Part shown: positions 8,048 to 16,770 of the stretch, piece after piece
Layout of the letters: each line of letters begins with the position of its first letter
Position numbering within the stretch: the first letter of the stretch is position 1
From: Aerococcaceae bacterium DSM 111022
GTDB lineage: Bacteria > Bacillota > Bacilli > Lactobacillales > Aerococcaceae
Assembly (NCBI GenBank): GCA_015863195.1
Contig: JACBXO010000008.1
Location: forward strand, 54,821-118,820
DNA length: 64,000 bases
Direction: 5' to 3'
The notes under the pieces: generated by a model
Told to the model about the DNA's origin: nothing
Seen by the model: only the letters and a program-made list of their open reading frames with translations
The model's database searches: none
Position numbers and translations under genes: made by a program

Positions 8048-8076
8048 TTGATCTTTTGTTCAATTTAGTATATAAT
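8048..8076 (+). promoter_or_regulatory. Promoter of the methyltransferase gene with GATC in the -35 box
   Basis: TTGATC (8048-8053), a 17-bp spacer and TATAAT (8071-8076) form a near-consensus sigma-A promoter 39 bases upstream of the start. The -35 hexamer contains GATC, the expected target of this R-M system, so methylation could feed back on transcription. That feedback is an inference. Confidence 0.7.
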
Positions 8077-8114
8077 AGCAAATACGAACAAAAGTTCTTA
8101 GTGAGGTGAAGAGT

Positions 8115-9413
8115 TTGAAAGTATTTTCAATGTTTGATGGCGTTGGTGGTTTTATTATTGGCTTAAATGAAGCGGATAATAATTTTTTTGAAACAACGCA
8201 TTCAAATCAATATGAACCATCTAGAAAAGCACAAGATGCTTTTGAAGTTGGTGTATATAATTATCCTGAAATGGAACACATCCCTGATGATGTAGAAACT
8301 ATTCCAGATGAAAAATTTGAAGAAATTAAAGATAGTGGCGTTGAAATGATTGTTGGTGGATTTCCTTGTCAGGATTATTCAGTAGCTCGTAGTAAGAAGG
8401 GCGAGTTAGGAATCGAAGGAAAGAAAGGAGTCCTTTTCTGGCAAATTATTCGTGCCACAGAAATTATTAGACCTAAATATTTAATTTTGGAAAATGTTGA
8501 TCGTTTATTAAAATCTCCGTCTAGTCAACGTGGTCGTGATTTTGCAATTATGCTAGCAGCTTTTAATAATTTAGGCTATTCAGTAGAATGGCGAGTAATT
8601 AACGCTGCAGATTACGGGCGAGCTCAAAGACGTCGTAGAGTATTCTTTTATATTTATCGCAATGATTTAGCTTGGAGCAAATATTTAGACGAAAAATATG
8701 AAGAAGCTTCAATTGGAGAAGATTTATTTGGAAATGAAGATGGACACCGTTATGATGAGTATATTTTCTCTGAAGGTTTATTCGCATCTCAATTTCCAAT
8801 ATATGATGAACCTGTAAAAAATCGTTTTACACATGCTGCATTATCTGCTGATATTGTTGAAGTGTCTGATAATTATCAAGGTAGAATGTGGAATACTGGC
8901 GTAATGAGACACGGTCATTATTATTCTTATGATACTAGTCCGATAATTGAAGAGCCAATTACTCTTGGGGAAATCGTTCAACCTGAATCTGAAGTTGATG
9001 AAAAGTATTATCTAAACCCTGAACAAATTGAAAAATTCGAGTATTTAAGAGGGGCAAAACGAATCGATAGAGTTTCAGCCGACGGACATAAATATACCTA
9101 TTCAGAAGGTGGTATGAGTCCTTACGATGCTTTAGATTTACCTGGTCGAACTATGTTGACATCCGAAGGAACAGTAAATCGATCGACTCATTTATTAAAC
9201 ATAGATGGTCGATACCGCTTTTTAACCCCGATAGAAGCTGAAAGATTACAAGATTTCCCAGACGATTGGACCAAGTATAAGAAAACAGCTGACGGTGAAA
9301 TTATTGAAGTTACGGATAGAATGCGTTTGTTCTTTATGGGGAATGCATTAGTAACTGGAATTGTTACTAGAATTGGTAAAGAATTACAAAGAATTGATGA
9401 ACAATATAAATAA
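8115..9413 (+). CDS. DNA (cytosine-5) methyltransferase, Sau3AI-type (GATC)
   Basis: A 432-residue C5-MTase. Motif I is VFSMFDGVGGF, the catalytic loop GGFPCQDYSVA (Cys of PCQ), then ENVDRLLKSP (motif VI) and the QRRRRVFF motif VIII. The target-recognition region lies between about 210 and 340, and the C-terminal motifs IX-X include LTPIEAERLQDFPDDW and FMGNALVTGIV. It lacks the N-terminal HTH extension some C5-MTases use for autoregulation. The TTG at 8115 fits best with GAGGTG six bases upstream; GTG at 8106 is possible. The neighbouring Sau3AI-like nuclease indicates GATC specificity. Confidence 0.92.
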   Translation: MKVFSMFDGVGGFIIGLNEADNNFFETTHSNQYEPSRKAQDAFEVGVYNYPEMEHIPDDVETIPDEKFEEIKDSGVEMIVGGFPCQDYSVARSKKGELGIEGKKGVLFWQIIRATEIIRPKYLILENVDRLLKSPSSQRGRDFAIMLAAFNNLGYSVEWRVINAADYGRAQRRRRVFFYIYRNDLAWSKYLDEKYEEASIGEDLFGNEDGHRYDEYIFSEGLFASQFPIYDEPVKNRFTHAALSADIVEVSDNYQGRMWNTGVMRHGHYYSYDTSPIIEEPITLGEIVQPESEVDEKYYLNPEQIEKFEYLRGAKRIDRVSADGHKYTYSEGGMSPYDALDLPGRTMLTSEGTVNRSTHLLNIDGRYRFLTPIEAERLQDFPDDWTKYKKTADGEIIEVTDRMRLFFMGNALVTGIVTRIGKELQRIDEQYK

Positions 9414-9417
9414 ATCT

Positions 9418-9458
9418 AAGCTTAATATGGATTAAATTATCCGTATTGAGCTTTTTTT
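9418..9458 (+). terminator. Terminator between methyltransferase and endonuclease genes
   Basis: A 15-base arm at 9418-9432 (AAGCTTAATATGGAT) pairs imperfectly with 9439-9453 and is followed by T residues. It separates the methylase from the nuclease, which probably has its own promoter in 9460-9500. That allows methylase-first expression. Confidence 0.75.
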
Positions 9459-9513
9459 AATATATATATTTGGTAAAATAGAATAAATAGCAAATAAGAA
9501 AAGGAGAGAGCAA

Positions 9514-10965
9514 ATGAACTATTTACCATATGATGAAACCAATCCAGTTAGTATTTATAATTATTCCCAAGATATCGTGGGGAAGACATTTGCAGATATA
9601 CTCTCAGAAAATATAACCGACGAGGATGACTATGAAACTGAATATGCTAGATATAATAATCCTCGAGGTAAAGGTTCGTTGGGCGAACTTGTTGAGAAAT
9701 ATTATTTTTATTTGGAAATAAACAATGAATCTAGACCGGACTTTGACTTAGCAAATGTTGAATTAAAAGTAACGCCCTACGAACAGAATAAGAATGGTTC
9801 ATATAGAGCGGGCGAGCGATTAATTTTAGGTATGATTCCGAATTCAGCACCTGTTCCTGATAATTTCTATGGATCTAAACTCTATAAGAAAATTCACACT
9901 ATTTTATTAATCTTATATCTAAGAAATAGAGATATTGATCGAATTGAAAATGTCATTAAGTATACCCAGTTAGTATCATTGGAAAGTGATATTTTAAAAG
10001 AAGATTTTGAGATTATTCTTTCAGACTATGAAATTATTACAGATAAAATCAAAGCTGGTTTAGCTCATGAATTATCCGAGTCAGATACTATGTATCTAGG
10101 AGCAGCGACAAAGGGTGCTACTGCGAAGAAAAGTTTACAACCACAATATTATAATCCCGACATACCTGCAAAAAGAAGAGCGTTCAGTCTTAAACAGGGG
10201 TATATGACGGCATTCATTAATAAGCATGTATTTAACAATACGCAGACGTATGATTCAATCGTTGACCATTCAGTGTCAATAGATGAATTCCAACAAATTG
10301 TTAAAGCTAAGATACTTAAATATAAAGGATGGGCAAGTAAAGATTTGTTTTCGGAATTCAATATTAGCAGTAAAGCTAAAAGTAAATATGCTATGTTGGT
10401 ATATGCAATGCTTGGAATAAAATCTAATCGAGCAGAAGAGTTTGAGAAATCAAACACTCAAATTAAAACAATTAGATTATCAGAGAACAATAATCTTAAA
10501 GAACATATGTCATTTCCAGCAATTAATTTAATTGAGTTTGCTGGCACGGATTGGGAAGATTCAGTTATCTATGAAACCTTTTCTGAAACTCGATTCTTTT
10601 TTATTGTATTTCAAGAACAGAGCGATGATTATTATTTAAAAGATGCGATTTTTTGGAATATGCCGCAAAATGATTTAGACGAATTGGCGTATGAAGATTG
10701 GCAAAAGTATGTCGATGAAATTAATCGTGGTGTTGATTTCGTAGTCACTCCAAGTAGAACAAGAAATTCTTTACCAAAACCATCTCAAACGAGCGTCATT
10801 CATCTAAGACCTAAAGCCAAAAAAAGTGCTCACAGAATTCAAGGAAAAATCTATGGGAATATCGAAAGAGACGCAGATTTGTTACCGAATGGTGATATGA
10901 TGACCAAGCAAAGTTTTTGGCTTAATAAGGAATATATTTTAACTGAGATTATTAACTACTATTAA
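9514..10965 (+). CDS. Sau3AI-type restriction endonuclease (GATC)
   Basis: A 483-residue nuclease, close to the 489 residues of Sau3AI. The N-terminal MutH-like domain carries GKGSLGELVEKYYF and the D..ExK active site (DFDLANVELKV, near residue 85). The C-terminal half is a second MutH-like fold without the catalytic residues, as in Sau3AI, where it helps allosteric two-site binding. AAGGAGAGAG precedes the ATG. It lies 100 bases after its methylase with a terminator between. Confidence 0.92.
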   Translation: MNYLPYDETNPVSIYNYSQDIVGKTFADILSENITDEDDYETEYARYNNPRGKGSLGELVEKYYFYLEINNESRPDFDLANVELKVTPYEQNKNGSYRAGERLILGMIPNSAPVPDNFYGSKLYKKIHTILLILYLRNRDIDRIENVIKYTQLVSLESDILKEDFEIILSDYEIITDKIKAGLAHELSESDTMYLGAATKGATAKKSLQPQYYNPDIPAKRRAFSLKQGYMTAFINKHVFNNTQTYDSIVDHSVSIDEFQQIVKAKILKYKGWASKDLFSEFNISSKAKSKYAMLVYAMLGIKSNRAEEFEKSNTQIKTIRLSENNNLKEHMSFPAINLIEFAGTDWEDSVIYETFSETRFFFIVFQEQSDDYYLKDAIFWNMPQNDLDELAYEDWQKYVDEINRGVDFVVTPSRTRNSLPKPSQTSVIHLRPKAKKSAHRIQGKIYGNIERDADLLPNGDMMTKQSFWLNKEYILTEIINYY

Positions 10966-11385
10966 ATATTGATTAACGTTCACTGATAAAGATTGCGAAT
11001 AACTATCCACAAAGTTTCCAATTAAAATATATAAAAGCTTAATAAAACGATTAAAGTTTTGTTGGAATAAATTTTTATTAAAAGAATTAATTATCGAACC
11101 AGTGACTAATCTCTTATTTTTGGGTAAACATATCTGTTTGAAATAACGTAATCGTGTAAACGATGATATGGTGAGGTTATGAGTTGGTGGGACTTTGGAA
11201 TGTTCTGCAACGCAATTTGCAACGCTTTTTAGTTCCCATGTATTTAAAAAAAAACTATTTACCTATATCCAATCATGGTTGGTAATGATGCGTACCAGGG
11301 GAGGCCAATTTTTGCTTTCTTTAGAGTTTTTTCTATTATTACAACTGAATCAGCTTCCCGATACAAACTATGGGATTAAAAGGTG

Positions 11386-11485
11386 AGAGTCGCGCTGGCG
11401 ACTCTACCACATTATTTAAGATATAGCTTTTAGGCGTGGCCTAAAAGCTTCTTTTATTTGAGTTAGGCAATTTCTTCAGAAATTG
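11386..11485. repeat. Composite triple-hairpin element, copy 1 (order 1-2-3)
   Basis: Hairpin 1 is AGAGTCGC...GCGACTCT (11386-11405), hairpin 2 is AGCTTTTAGGC...GCCTAAAAGCT (11425-11449), and hairpin 3 is CAATTTC...GAAATTG (11468-11485). The same three hairpins recur, in order or reversed, at least ten times in the window. There is no open reading frame. Family and function are unknown to me. Confidence 0.85.
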
Positions 11486-11532
11486 ACCTCTGCATTTTTA
11501 TTTTTAGTTTGTGCTACTTATTGGGAGGCTTT

Positions 11533-11825
11533 GATGGCCAAAAATCTGCAATGGATGCTTGAGCCAAGTGGTTGATGGTTAAAAATCTGCAATGGAGGCC
11601 TGAACTAAGAGGTTGATGGTTAAAAAACTGCAATGGATGGCTGAGCAAAGTGGTTGATGGTCAAAAATCTGCAATGGATGCCTGAGCAAAGTAGTTGATG
11701 GTTAAAATTCTGCAATGGATGCTTGGGCAAAGTGCTTGATGGTTAAAATTCTGCAATGGCGGCCTGGGCAAACTGGTTGAAGGTCAAAATTCTGCAATGG
11801 CAACCTTCACAAACTGGTTGATGGC
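11533..11825. repeat. 41-bp tandem array (GATGG..GCAATGG family)
   Basis: About seven copies repeat with an exact 41-bp period (starts at 11533, 11574, 11615 and on). Each unit carries GATGG(N)10CTGCAATGG followed by a CTGAGCAAAGTGG-like spacer. It is a diverged form of the CATTGC/GCAATG arrays at 19.2, 45.3 and 55.0 kb. Confidence 0.88.
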
Positions 11826-12036
11826 ACAATATGTGCTCGTTCCCATTTATAAATTTGAGTAGTGACACAAGATGTGCAACATCCTCATCTGTTTGGGGCA
11901 TCGTTTTCGTCGTTTCTTCTACTAAACGCTGATTTCTAGTGTATCAAGGGCGAGTGCAATTTTTTCCAAAAGCGAGGGTTATTGGTGCCTTATTGAGGTG
12001 AATATTGGTATAATTTAGGGGAAAGGTTGTGATGAT

Positions 12037-12468
12037 ATGCCGTGGAATATGCGCGATTATCCGGCTTCGATGAAGAATTTTGAGGAGCTGGAGCGCAAGA
12101 AGATGATTGATATTGCGAATGCGTTGGTGGCGAGTGGTTATGAGGATGATCGGGCGATTCCGATTGCAATCGAGCAGGGCAAGGAGTGGTTTGCGGATGC
12201 GTCGGATGAGGAAAAGCGGGCGTTTGACCGGGAGCCGAATCCGAGTGTGAATGATGAGCACGATACGAGTTCGGCCAATCCTGATTTGTTGGATGAGGAT
12301 GTGGCAGTTTACTTCGAGGACGATGTCTGGAAAGTGAAGACGGTCAAGGCGAAACAAGCGGCCGACACCTTTGACACGAAGGCTGAGGCGCTGGAGCGTG
12401 CGCAGGAAATTGCGGACAATAAAGGAACAAAAGTGATTTCTTATCGGAAAGATGGTAGTCAGCAATAA
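12037..12468 (+). CDS. DUF2188 / YdaT-like stress protein
   Basis: A 143-residue protein. The N-terminal half (MPWNMRDYPASMKN, then a helical region) resembles YdaT-type proteins. The C-terminal 50 residues (VWKVKTVKAKQAADTFDTK, then KVISYRKDGS) fit DUF2188. Related B. subtilis genes belong to the general stress regulon. It is followed by an SDR gene of the YdaD/YhxC type, also stress-linked. A TGGTATAAT extended -10 lies at about 12006-12014. Confidence 0.78.
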   Translation: MPWNMRDYPASMKNFEELERKKMIDIANALVASGYEDDRAIPIAIEQGKEWFADASDEEKRAFDREPNPSVNDEHDTSSANPDLLDEDVAVYFEDDVWKVKTVKAKQAADTFDTKAEALERAQEIADNKGTKVISYRKDGSQQ

Positions 12469-12572
12469 ACGAACTGCGATCGTTTTTGGTCGTTGGTTTT
12501 GTAAGCGTATCTTTTAATTATTTTGGCAATTCATGTTAAAGTTGTGTTAGTAAGCAAATGGAGGGAAAAAGA

Positions 12573-13466
12573 ATGACAAAAAATTTAACAGATCCTAGAG
12601 ACATGTTTTATAACGAGAAGTTTCCCGAGCAAGCGGATAAAAGTTCACCTGCTTTACAAAAAGAAATGGATCCTAAACCCGACTGCGGTGAGGAATCTTA
12701 TAAAGGTAGTGGGCGCTTAGAAGGTTTAAGTGCGTTAGTTACCGGAGGGGATTCTGGAATTGGGCGTGCGGCGGCGATTGCTTATGCGCGTGAAGGTGCC
12801 AATGTCGCGATCCATTATTTACAAGGCGAAGAAGAAGATGCTAAAGAAGTGCTTGACTTGATTGAGGCTGAGGGCGTTAAGGGATTAATGTTACCAGGGG
12901 ATTTTAGGTCAGAAGGTGTCGTGACAGAAATCATTAAAGAAGTTGTTGCGGAATTTGGTTCTTTAGATATTTTAGTTTTAAACGCAGCACAACAATTTGC
13001 GCGTGAGTCGTTGAGCGAATTGACGATGGAACAAGTAAATGATACTTTCAAAGTGAATGTTATTTCAATGTTTGAAGCGGCTAAAGAAGCGGAGAAACAT
13101 TTAAAACCGGGCGCAAGTATTATCACAACGACGTCGGTGCAGTCATTTGACCCATCAGATACTTTAATGGATTATGCGGCAACAAATAGTGCGGTATCAT
13201 CTCTTACAGTGTCACTTTCAAGTTACTTTGCGGATAAAGGTGTCCGTGTAAATGGTGTGGCCCCTGGTCCAATTTGGACGCCACTGCAATTAGATCATGG
13301 TCAGCCTGAAGGTGCGATTCCAGAGTTTGGTCAAAATTCATTGTTAGGTCGTGCGGGTCAACCGGTTGAGCTAGCAGGCGTTTATGTTTTCCTAGCATCT
13401 AAAGATGCCAGCTATGTGACAGGTCAAATTTATGGTGTCACTGGTGGGGAGAATATTGATTTATAA
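12573..13466 (+). CDS. Short-chain dehydrogenase (YdaD/YhxC-like, NADP-dependent)
   Basis: A 297-residue SDR with a 45-residue N-terminal extension typical of the YhxC/YdaD subgroup. The cofactor motif is TGGDSGIGRA (near residue 48), followed by the NAA motif (LVLNAAQQF). The expected catalytic pair YxxxK region reads YAATNSAVSSL: the Tyr is present, but the Lys four residues later is replaced by Ser. That is unusual for a catalytically active SDR. The C-terminal GPIWTPL motif is intact. GGAGG places the start at 12573 rather than 12558. Confidence 0.85.
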   Translation: MTKNLTDPRDMFYNEKFPEQADKSSPALQKEMDPKPDCGEESYKGSGRLEGLSALVTGGDSGIGRAAAIAYAREGANVAIHYLQGEEEDAKEVLDLIEAEGVKGLMLPGDFRSEGVVTEIIKEVVAEFGSLDILVLNAAQQFARESLSELTMEQVNDTFKVNVISMFEAAKEAEKHLKPGASIITTTSVQSFDPSDTLMDYAATNSAVSSLTVSLSSYFADKGVRVNGVAPGPIWTPLQLDHGQPEGAIPEFGQNSLLGRAGQPVELAGVYVFLASKDASYVTGQIYGVTGGENIDL

Positions 13467-13512
13467 TTAATGTGAGTAAATACTATTTTTGAATCTAGAG
13501 GAGGAATTTAGT

Positions 13513-13791
13513 ATGTTTTTAGTTGTACAAAATATTACTGTCAAAAGTGAGAACCGTCAAAAAGCAATTGATGCTTTAGCTAATCGTACGATTCTGAAAG
13601 AACAAAAAGGGTTTATCGATTTATCAGTGATGAATAACCAAGACAAAGAAGATGTCATTGGTGTTATCGGGCGCTGGGAATCGAAAGCCGACTGGCAAGC
13701 ATGGGAAAACCACGAAGACCGCGACAAAGTTGAAAAATTCCCAACTGAAAATGTTGAAACAGCGTTTTATGAGTTAATTGGTCAAGTTTAA
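13513..13791 (+). CDS. Antibiotic biosynthesis monooxygenase (ABM) domain protein
   Basis: A 92-residue ABM-fold protein (MFLVVQNITVKSENRQKA, then GFIDLSV and WESKADWQAWENHED). The family includes small quinol monooxygenases and heme-degrading enzymes; the substrate cannot be read from the sequence. AGGAGG precedes the ATG at 13513. It follows the SDR gene closely, and a terminator lies after it, so the two are probably one transcription unit. Confidence 0.82.
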   Translation: MFLVVQNITVKSENRQKAIDALANRTILKEQKGFIDLSVMNNQDKEDVIGVIGRWESKADWQAWENHEDRDKVEKFPTENVETAFYELIGQV

Positions 13792-13823
13792 CAATTAGAT
13801 TTTAATTGAATGATTGATTGAAG

Positions 13824-13849
13824 AGGCCCGAGCAATCGGGTCTTTTTTT
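13824..13849 (+). terminator. Rho-independent terminator after ABM gene
   Basis: GGCCCGA and TCGGGTC (13825-13842) form a 7-bp stem with a GCAA tetraloop followed by a run of T. Confidence 0.85.
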
Positions 13850-13894
13850 GTTTGGGGTGGATTGGGTTGGAATTGGGGTATGGTTGGGAGGAAA

Positions 13895-14110
13895 AGATTG
13901 ATGGATTGTTAATCTGCTGGGATTTGGATGGTGGGAGATTGATAGATTGTTAATCTGCTGGGATTTGGATGGAGGGAGATTGATGGATTGTTAATCTGCT
14001 GGGATTTGGTTCGTGGGAGATTGATGGATTGTTAATCTGCTGGGATTTGGATGGAGGGAGATTGATGAGTTATCAACCTTCTAGAATTCAGGAGGCAGTA
14101 GATTAATGAT
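13895..14110. repeat. 41-bp tandem array (AGATTGATGG family)
   Basis: Units start at 13895, 13936, 13977, 14018 and 14059, an exact 41-bp period. Each holds AGATT..AATCT half-arms with the core ATGGATTGTT, then CTGCTGGGATTTGG. The last copy is degenerate and ends in a related palindrome near 14101. Confidence 0.88.
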
Positions 14111-14209
14111 TCATCAATCTACTCCAGGAGAGAATCTGATTTGATTAAACAGGAGCCTTTTTCAAAAAAAGTCTAGCATTCGGATGGAGAACAATGGGGT
14201 TAAAAGGAA

Positions 14210-14309
14210 AGAGTTGCGAAGGCAACTCTACTATATCTTTGATGTCGCTTTTAGGCCGCGCCTAAAAGCTTCTTTTAATTAAAGGAAGTCAATTTCTGAG
14301 GAAATTGAC
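14210..14309. repeat. Composite triple-hairpin element, copy 2 (order 1-2-3)
   Basis: Hairpin 1 is AGAGTTGC..GCAACTCT at 14210-14229, where a C:G pair of the other copies has become T:A on both arms. Hairpin 2 is at 14247-14269 and hairpin 3 at 14288-14309. It lies directly before the RelBE pair. Confidence 0.88.
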
Positions 14310-14476
14310 GACTGCATTTATAGCTCTAAGTTGGTAGTAGTTTATAGAAGGTTTGGGAAATTTTGTTGGTAATTTTCATTTGCTAGTAATTTCTTTTAAG
14401 ATCGAAGTAATTTTGGTAAAATAGTTATAGAATAAATGTGCTTACAATGTCAATACTTATGGAAGGGATGAGAGAA

Positions 14477-14800
14477 TTGTCTAAAGCTATTAAGTCTAAT
14501 AAAACGAGTAATTTGAATGTTAGAATAGAGCCTGAAATTAAAAATAGTGCGGAAGATATACTTAATGATTTGGGTCTTTCAGCGTCTGCTGCAGTTAATA
14601 TTTTTTATCGCCAAATTATTGAAAATCAGGGGTTACCTTTCGAGATAAAAAAAGCTTCAGTGAAGCCCTTAAATATAAATGCCTTATCTGAGTTTGAATT
14701 GGATGAAGAATTAGAAAAGGGATATGCGGATATTGAAGCGGGGCGTACTCAGCCAGCAAAAGAAGTATTTGAAGAACTCCGTAAAGATTATGGCGTATGA
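14477..14800 (+). CDS. RelB/DinJ-family antitoxin
   Basis: A ribbon-helix-helix antitoxin of about 107 residues: NVRIEPEIKNSAEDILNDLGLSA is the DNA-binding part and FYRQIIENQGLPFEI the typical RelB/DinJ follow-on; the acidic C-terminus would wrap the toxin. The start is uncertain: the TTG at 14477 has GGAAGGG nine bases upstream; ATG at 14468 or 14459 is possible in the same frame. It overlaps the toxin start by 4 bases. Confidence 0.85.
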   Translation: MSKAIKSNKTSNLNVRIEPEIKNSAEDILNDLGLSASAAVNIFYRQIIENQGLPFEIKKASVKPLNINALSEFELDEELEKGYADIEAGRTQPAKEVFEELRKDYGV

Positions 14801-15126
14801 TTTTTGAGATAGAAATTACTTTTCAAGCTAAAGCTGAGTTGCGCGGTATTTACGAGTATATTGCTTATGATTTGCGGTCTCCTAAAAATGCAAAAGGCCA
14901 ATTGGAACGTTTAGAGTTAGAAATTTTAAATTTAAATCAAATGCCAGAACGGTTTCCGAAATTAAATATAGAACCATGGTACAGCCGTGGTTTACGAGTG
15001 ATGCCAGTTGATAACTACCGCGTACTCTATACGGTCGACAAATAGAATACCCAAGTCATAATTCTAAGGGTAATGTATGGCGGACGGGATTTTACAACAC
15101 AACTTAAAAATAATACAGAATTTTGA
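14797..15126 (+). pseudogene. RelE/ParE-family toxin with in-frame amber stop
   Basis: Residues 1-82 read as a RelE/ParE toxin (IEITFQAKAELRGIYEYIAYDL, then GLRVMPVDNYRVLYTVDK). TAG at 15043-15045 stops the frame. The same frame then continues NTQVIILRVMYGGRDF to TGA at 15126. That end is the normal C-terminal strand and MYGGRDF motif of the family, so a single base change probably truncated a 109-residue toxin. The truncated product would lack the last strand and likely be inactive unless the stop is read through. Confidence 0.82.
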
Positions 15127-15137
15127 ATAATTATGAT

Positions 15138-15203
15138 GAAGCTTTTAGCCGTGGCCTAAAAGCTTCTTTTTGTTAAAGGAAGTCAATTTCTGAGGAAATT
15201 GAC
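15138..15203. repeat. Composite hairpin element, copy 3 (hairpins 2-3)
   Basis: Hairpin 2 lies at 15138-15166 (GCTTTTAGCC..GGCCTAAAAGC) and hairpin 3 at 15182-15203. It starts 12 bases after the toxin frame ends. The flanking AAAGGAA and GACGACTGC match copies 2 and 4 exactly. Confidence 0.85.
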
Positions 15204-15273
15204 GACTGCTCAACAAACTTAGTCAGATAACCAGCCCATCAAGCCCTCCACCAACATAGGCGCCAATAAAAAA

Positions 15274-15293
15274 GGAGTCGCCGTAGCGACTCC
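15274..15293. repeat. Isolated hairpin 1 of the composite family
   Basis: GGAGTCGC..GCGACTCC, 8-bp arms, lies 40 bases beyond the stop of the methyltransferase gene on the minus strand. It may complete copy 3 in split form. Confidence 0.7.
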
Positions 15294-15332
15294 ACTTAAT
15301 CATTAACTTAATACCATACCTTTCCCAAAGTA

Positions 15333-16463
15333 TTAGGCGTCTTCCCAAACTTCTTCGGCGATTTCTTTGACGAGAGCGACTTTGGCCCATTGTGCGTCTT
15401 CGGTGAGGGCGTTGCCTTCTTCGGTTGACGAGAAGCCGCATTGGGGGCTGAGGTAGAGGTCTTCGAGTGGGATGTATTGGCTGGCTTCTTGAATGCGGGC
15501 TTTGACCGCGTCTTTGTCTTCGAGTTCGCCTGTTTTTGATGTGATGAGGCCTAAGACGACTTTGCTGCCTTTTGGCAGGTCGGCTAGCGGTTCGAAGCCG
15601 CCTGAGCGGTCTGTGTCGTATTCTAGGTAGAATGCGTCAGCGTTTTCGCGGGCGAATAAGTGGTCGGAAACGCTGGCATAGCCACCTGTTGCGAAGTGGT
15701 ATGAGGCGAAGTTTCCGCGGCAGACGTGAGTTGTCACCACTAAATCTTCCGGTAAGCCGTCGATGACACGGTTATTAATTGTCACTAAATCGTCTTTTAA
15801 TTGATCACGCTCAGCTCTTTCCTCATCTGAAAATTGCGACTCGTCGTGTGTGAACACCACGTCCCACGAGCAGTCGTCGAGTTGTAAATTACGTAAACCC
15901 GCGTCATATAAGTCTTGGATGACCGTTTTGTATGCTTTTACCAAGTCGTCGAGCAATTCTTCGCGCTCTGGGTACACTTCTTTGGCTGCCGGCAAGTTTT
16001 TATCTGTATGGAAGACGAAAATTTCATTGAAGAATTGCGCCGGCGCCGGGATCGTTTGGCGCACCACAATGCCGTCAGATGCGTTATCACGCACAAATTT
16101 AAAATCTTCTACGAAAGGGTGGTTTTCGCCAGAGATTTTCGCTACGATCCGAGCCGTGTCACCCGGCGTCGTAATCCCTTCGAACTCATATCCAGCTACG
16201 TCTGACTTACGTTCCACGCCATTTAGACCCCAGAAAAAATCTGTATGCCAGTAACGGCGACGGAATTCCCCGTCAGTCACTGATTTCAGTCCAGCAGCTT
16301 CTTGCTTTTTGATTAAATCAATAATTTCTTTATCCTCGATGGCACGCAATTCCTCAGCAGAAATTTGACCATCCGCAAACTGTTGGCGCGCATCCTTCAA
16401 CGCTTGTGGGCGTAAGAACGAACCAACGACATCATAACGAAAAGGGGCATTAGTTGTTGTCAT
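15333..16463 (-). CDS. MetE-like cobalamin-independent methyltransferase (YxjG/YxjH type)
   Basis: A 376-residue enzyme equivalent to the C-terminal catalytic half of MetE. It starts FRYDVVGSFLRP, has TTHVCRGN (His and Cys zinc ligands near residue 240), YLEYDTDRSG, and the second zinc Cys in SPQCGFSS. It probably makes methionine by methyl transfer to homocysteine from a small donor. Length is normal for the short family. It is GC-richer than the surrounding repeats. GGAG sits before the ATG. No S-box or Met T-box was seen upstream. Confidence 0.87.
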   Translation of the reverse strand: MTTTNAPFRYDVVGSFLRPQALKDARQQFADGQISAEELRAIEDKEIIDLIKKQEAAGLKSVTDGEFRRRYWHTDFFWGLNGVERKSDVAGYEFEGITTPGDTARIVAKISGENHPFVEDFKFVRDNASDGIVVRQTIPAPAQFFNEIFVFHTDKNLPAAKEVYPEREELLDDLVKAYKTVIQDLYDAGLRNLQLDDCSWDVVFTHDESQFSDEERAERDQLKDDLVTINNRVIDGLPEDLVVTTHVCRGNFASYHFATGGYASVSDHLFARENADAFYLEYDTDRSGGFEPLADLPKGSKVVLGLITSKTGELEDKDAVKARIQEASQYIPLEDLYLSPQCGFSSTEEGNALTEDAQWAKVALVKEIAEEVWEDA

Positions 16464-16770
16464 AATAAAATCTCCTTGCGTTGTATTATAATTTAGTGAG
16501 TTTGATTATATAATAATTAGAAATAAAATGCAAGGGATTGCACTTAGGTTTGGATACTCTTTTTTTGTTGGTAGTTTCGATTATAGTCGAAACTGTGGAT
16601 AATTTAGGTGAAGTTATCGAGAGTAGTCGAAATTGAGGGGTGTTGATGCATCGATGTGGTGCATGAGAACTGGAATTTGAGTGGTGGTGCATCGATCAGA
16701 TGCCGCATTCTGGATAGGAAACTGCTTCGATAACAGGGCTAGCATTTTGATAGAGAACTGTGTAGTCAGA

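Larger units (their letters stand above)
10966..12036. other. Repeat-rich intergenic region after R-M genes
   Basis: This 1.07-kb region contains a composite hairpin element (11386-11485) and a 41-bp tandem array (11533-11825). A 63-residue frame at 11195 overlaps the hairpin and has no ribosome binding site, so I do not call it a gene. Confidence 0.6.

Noticed and set aside
11195..11386. 63-residue frame after the restriction gene
   Set aside because: No ribosome binding site, AT-rich low-complexity sequence and overlap with hairpin 1 of a repeat element.
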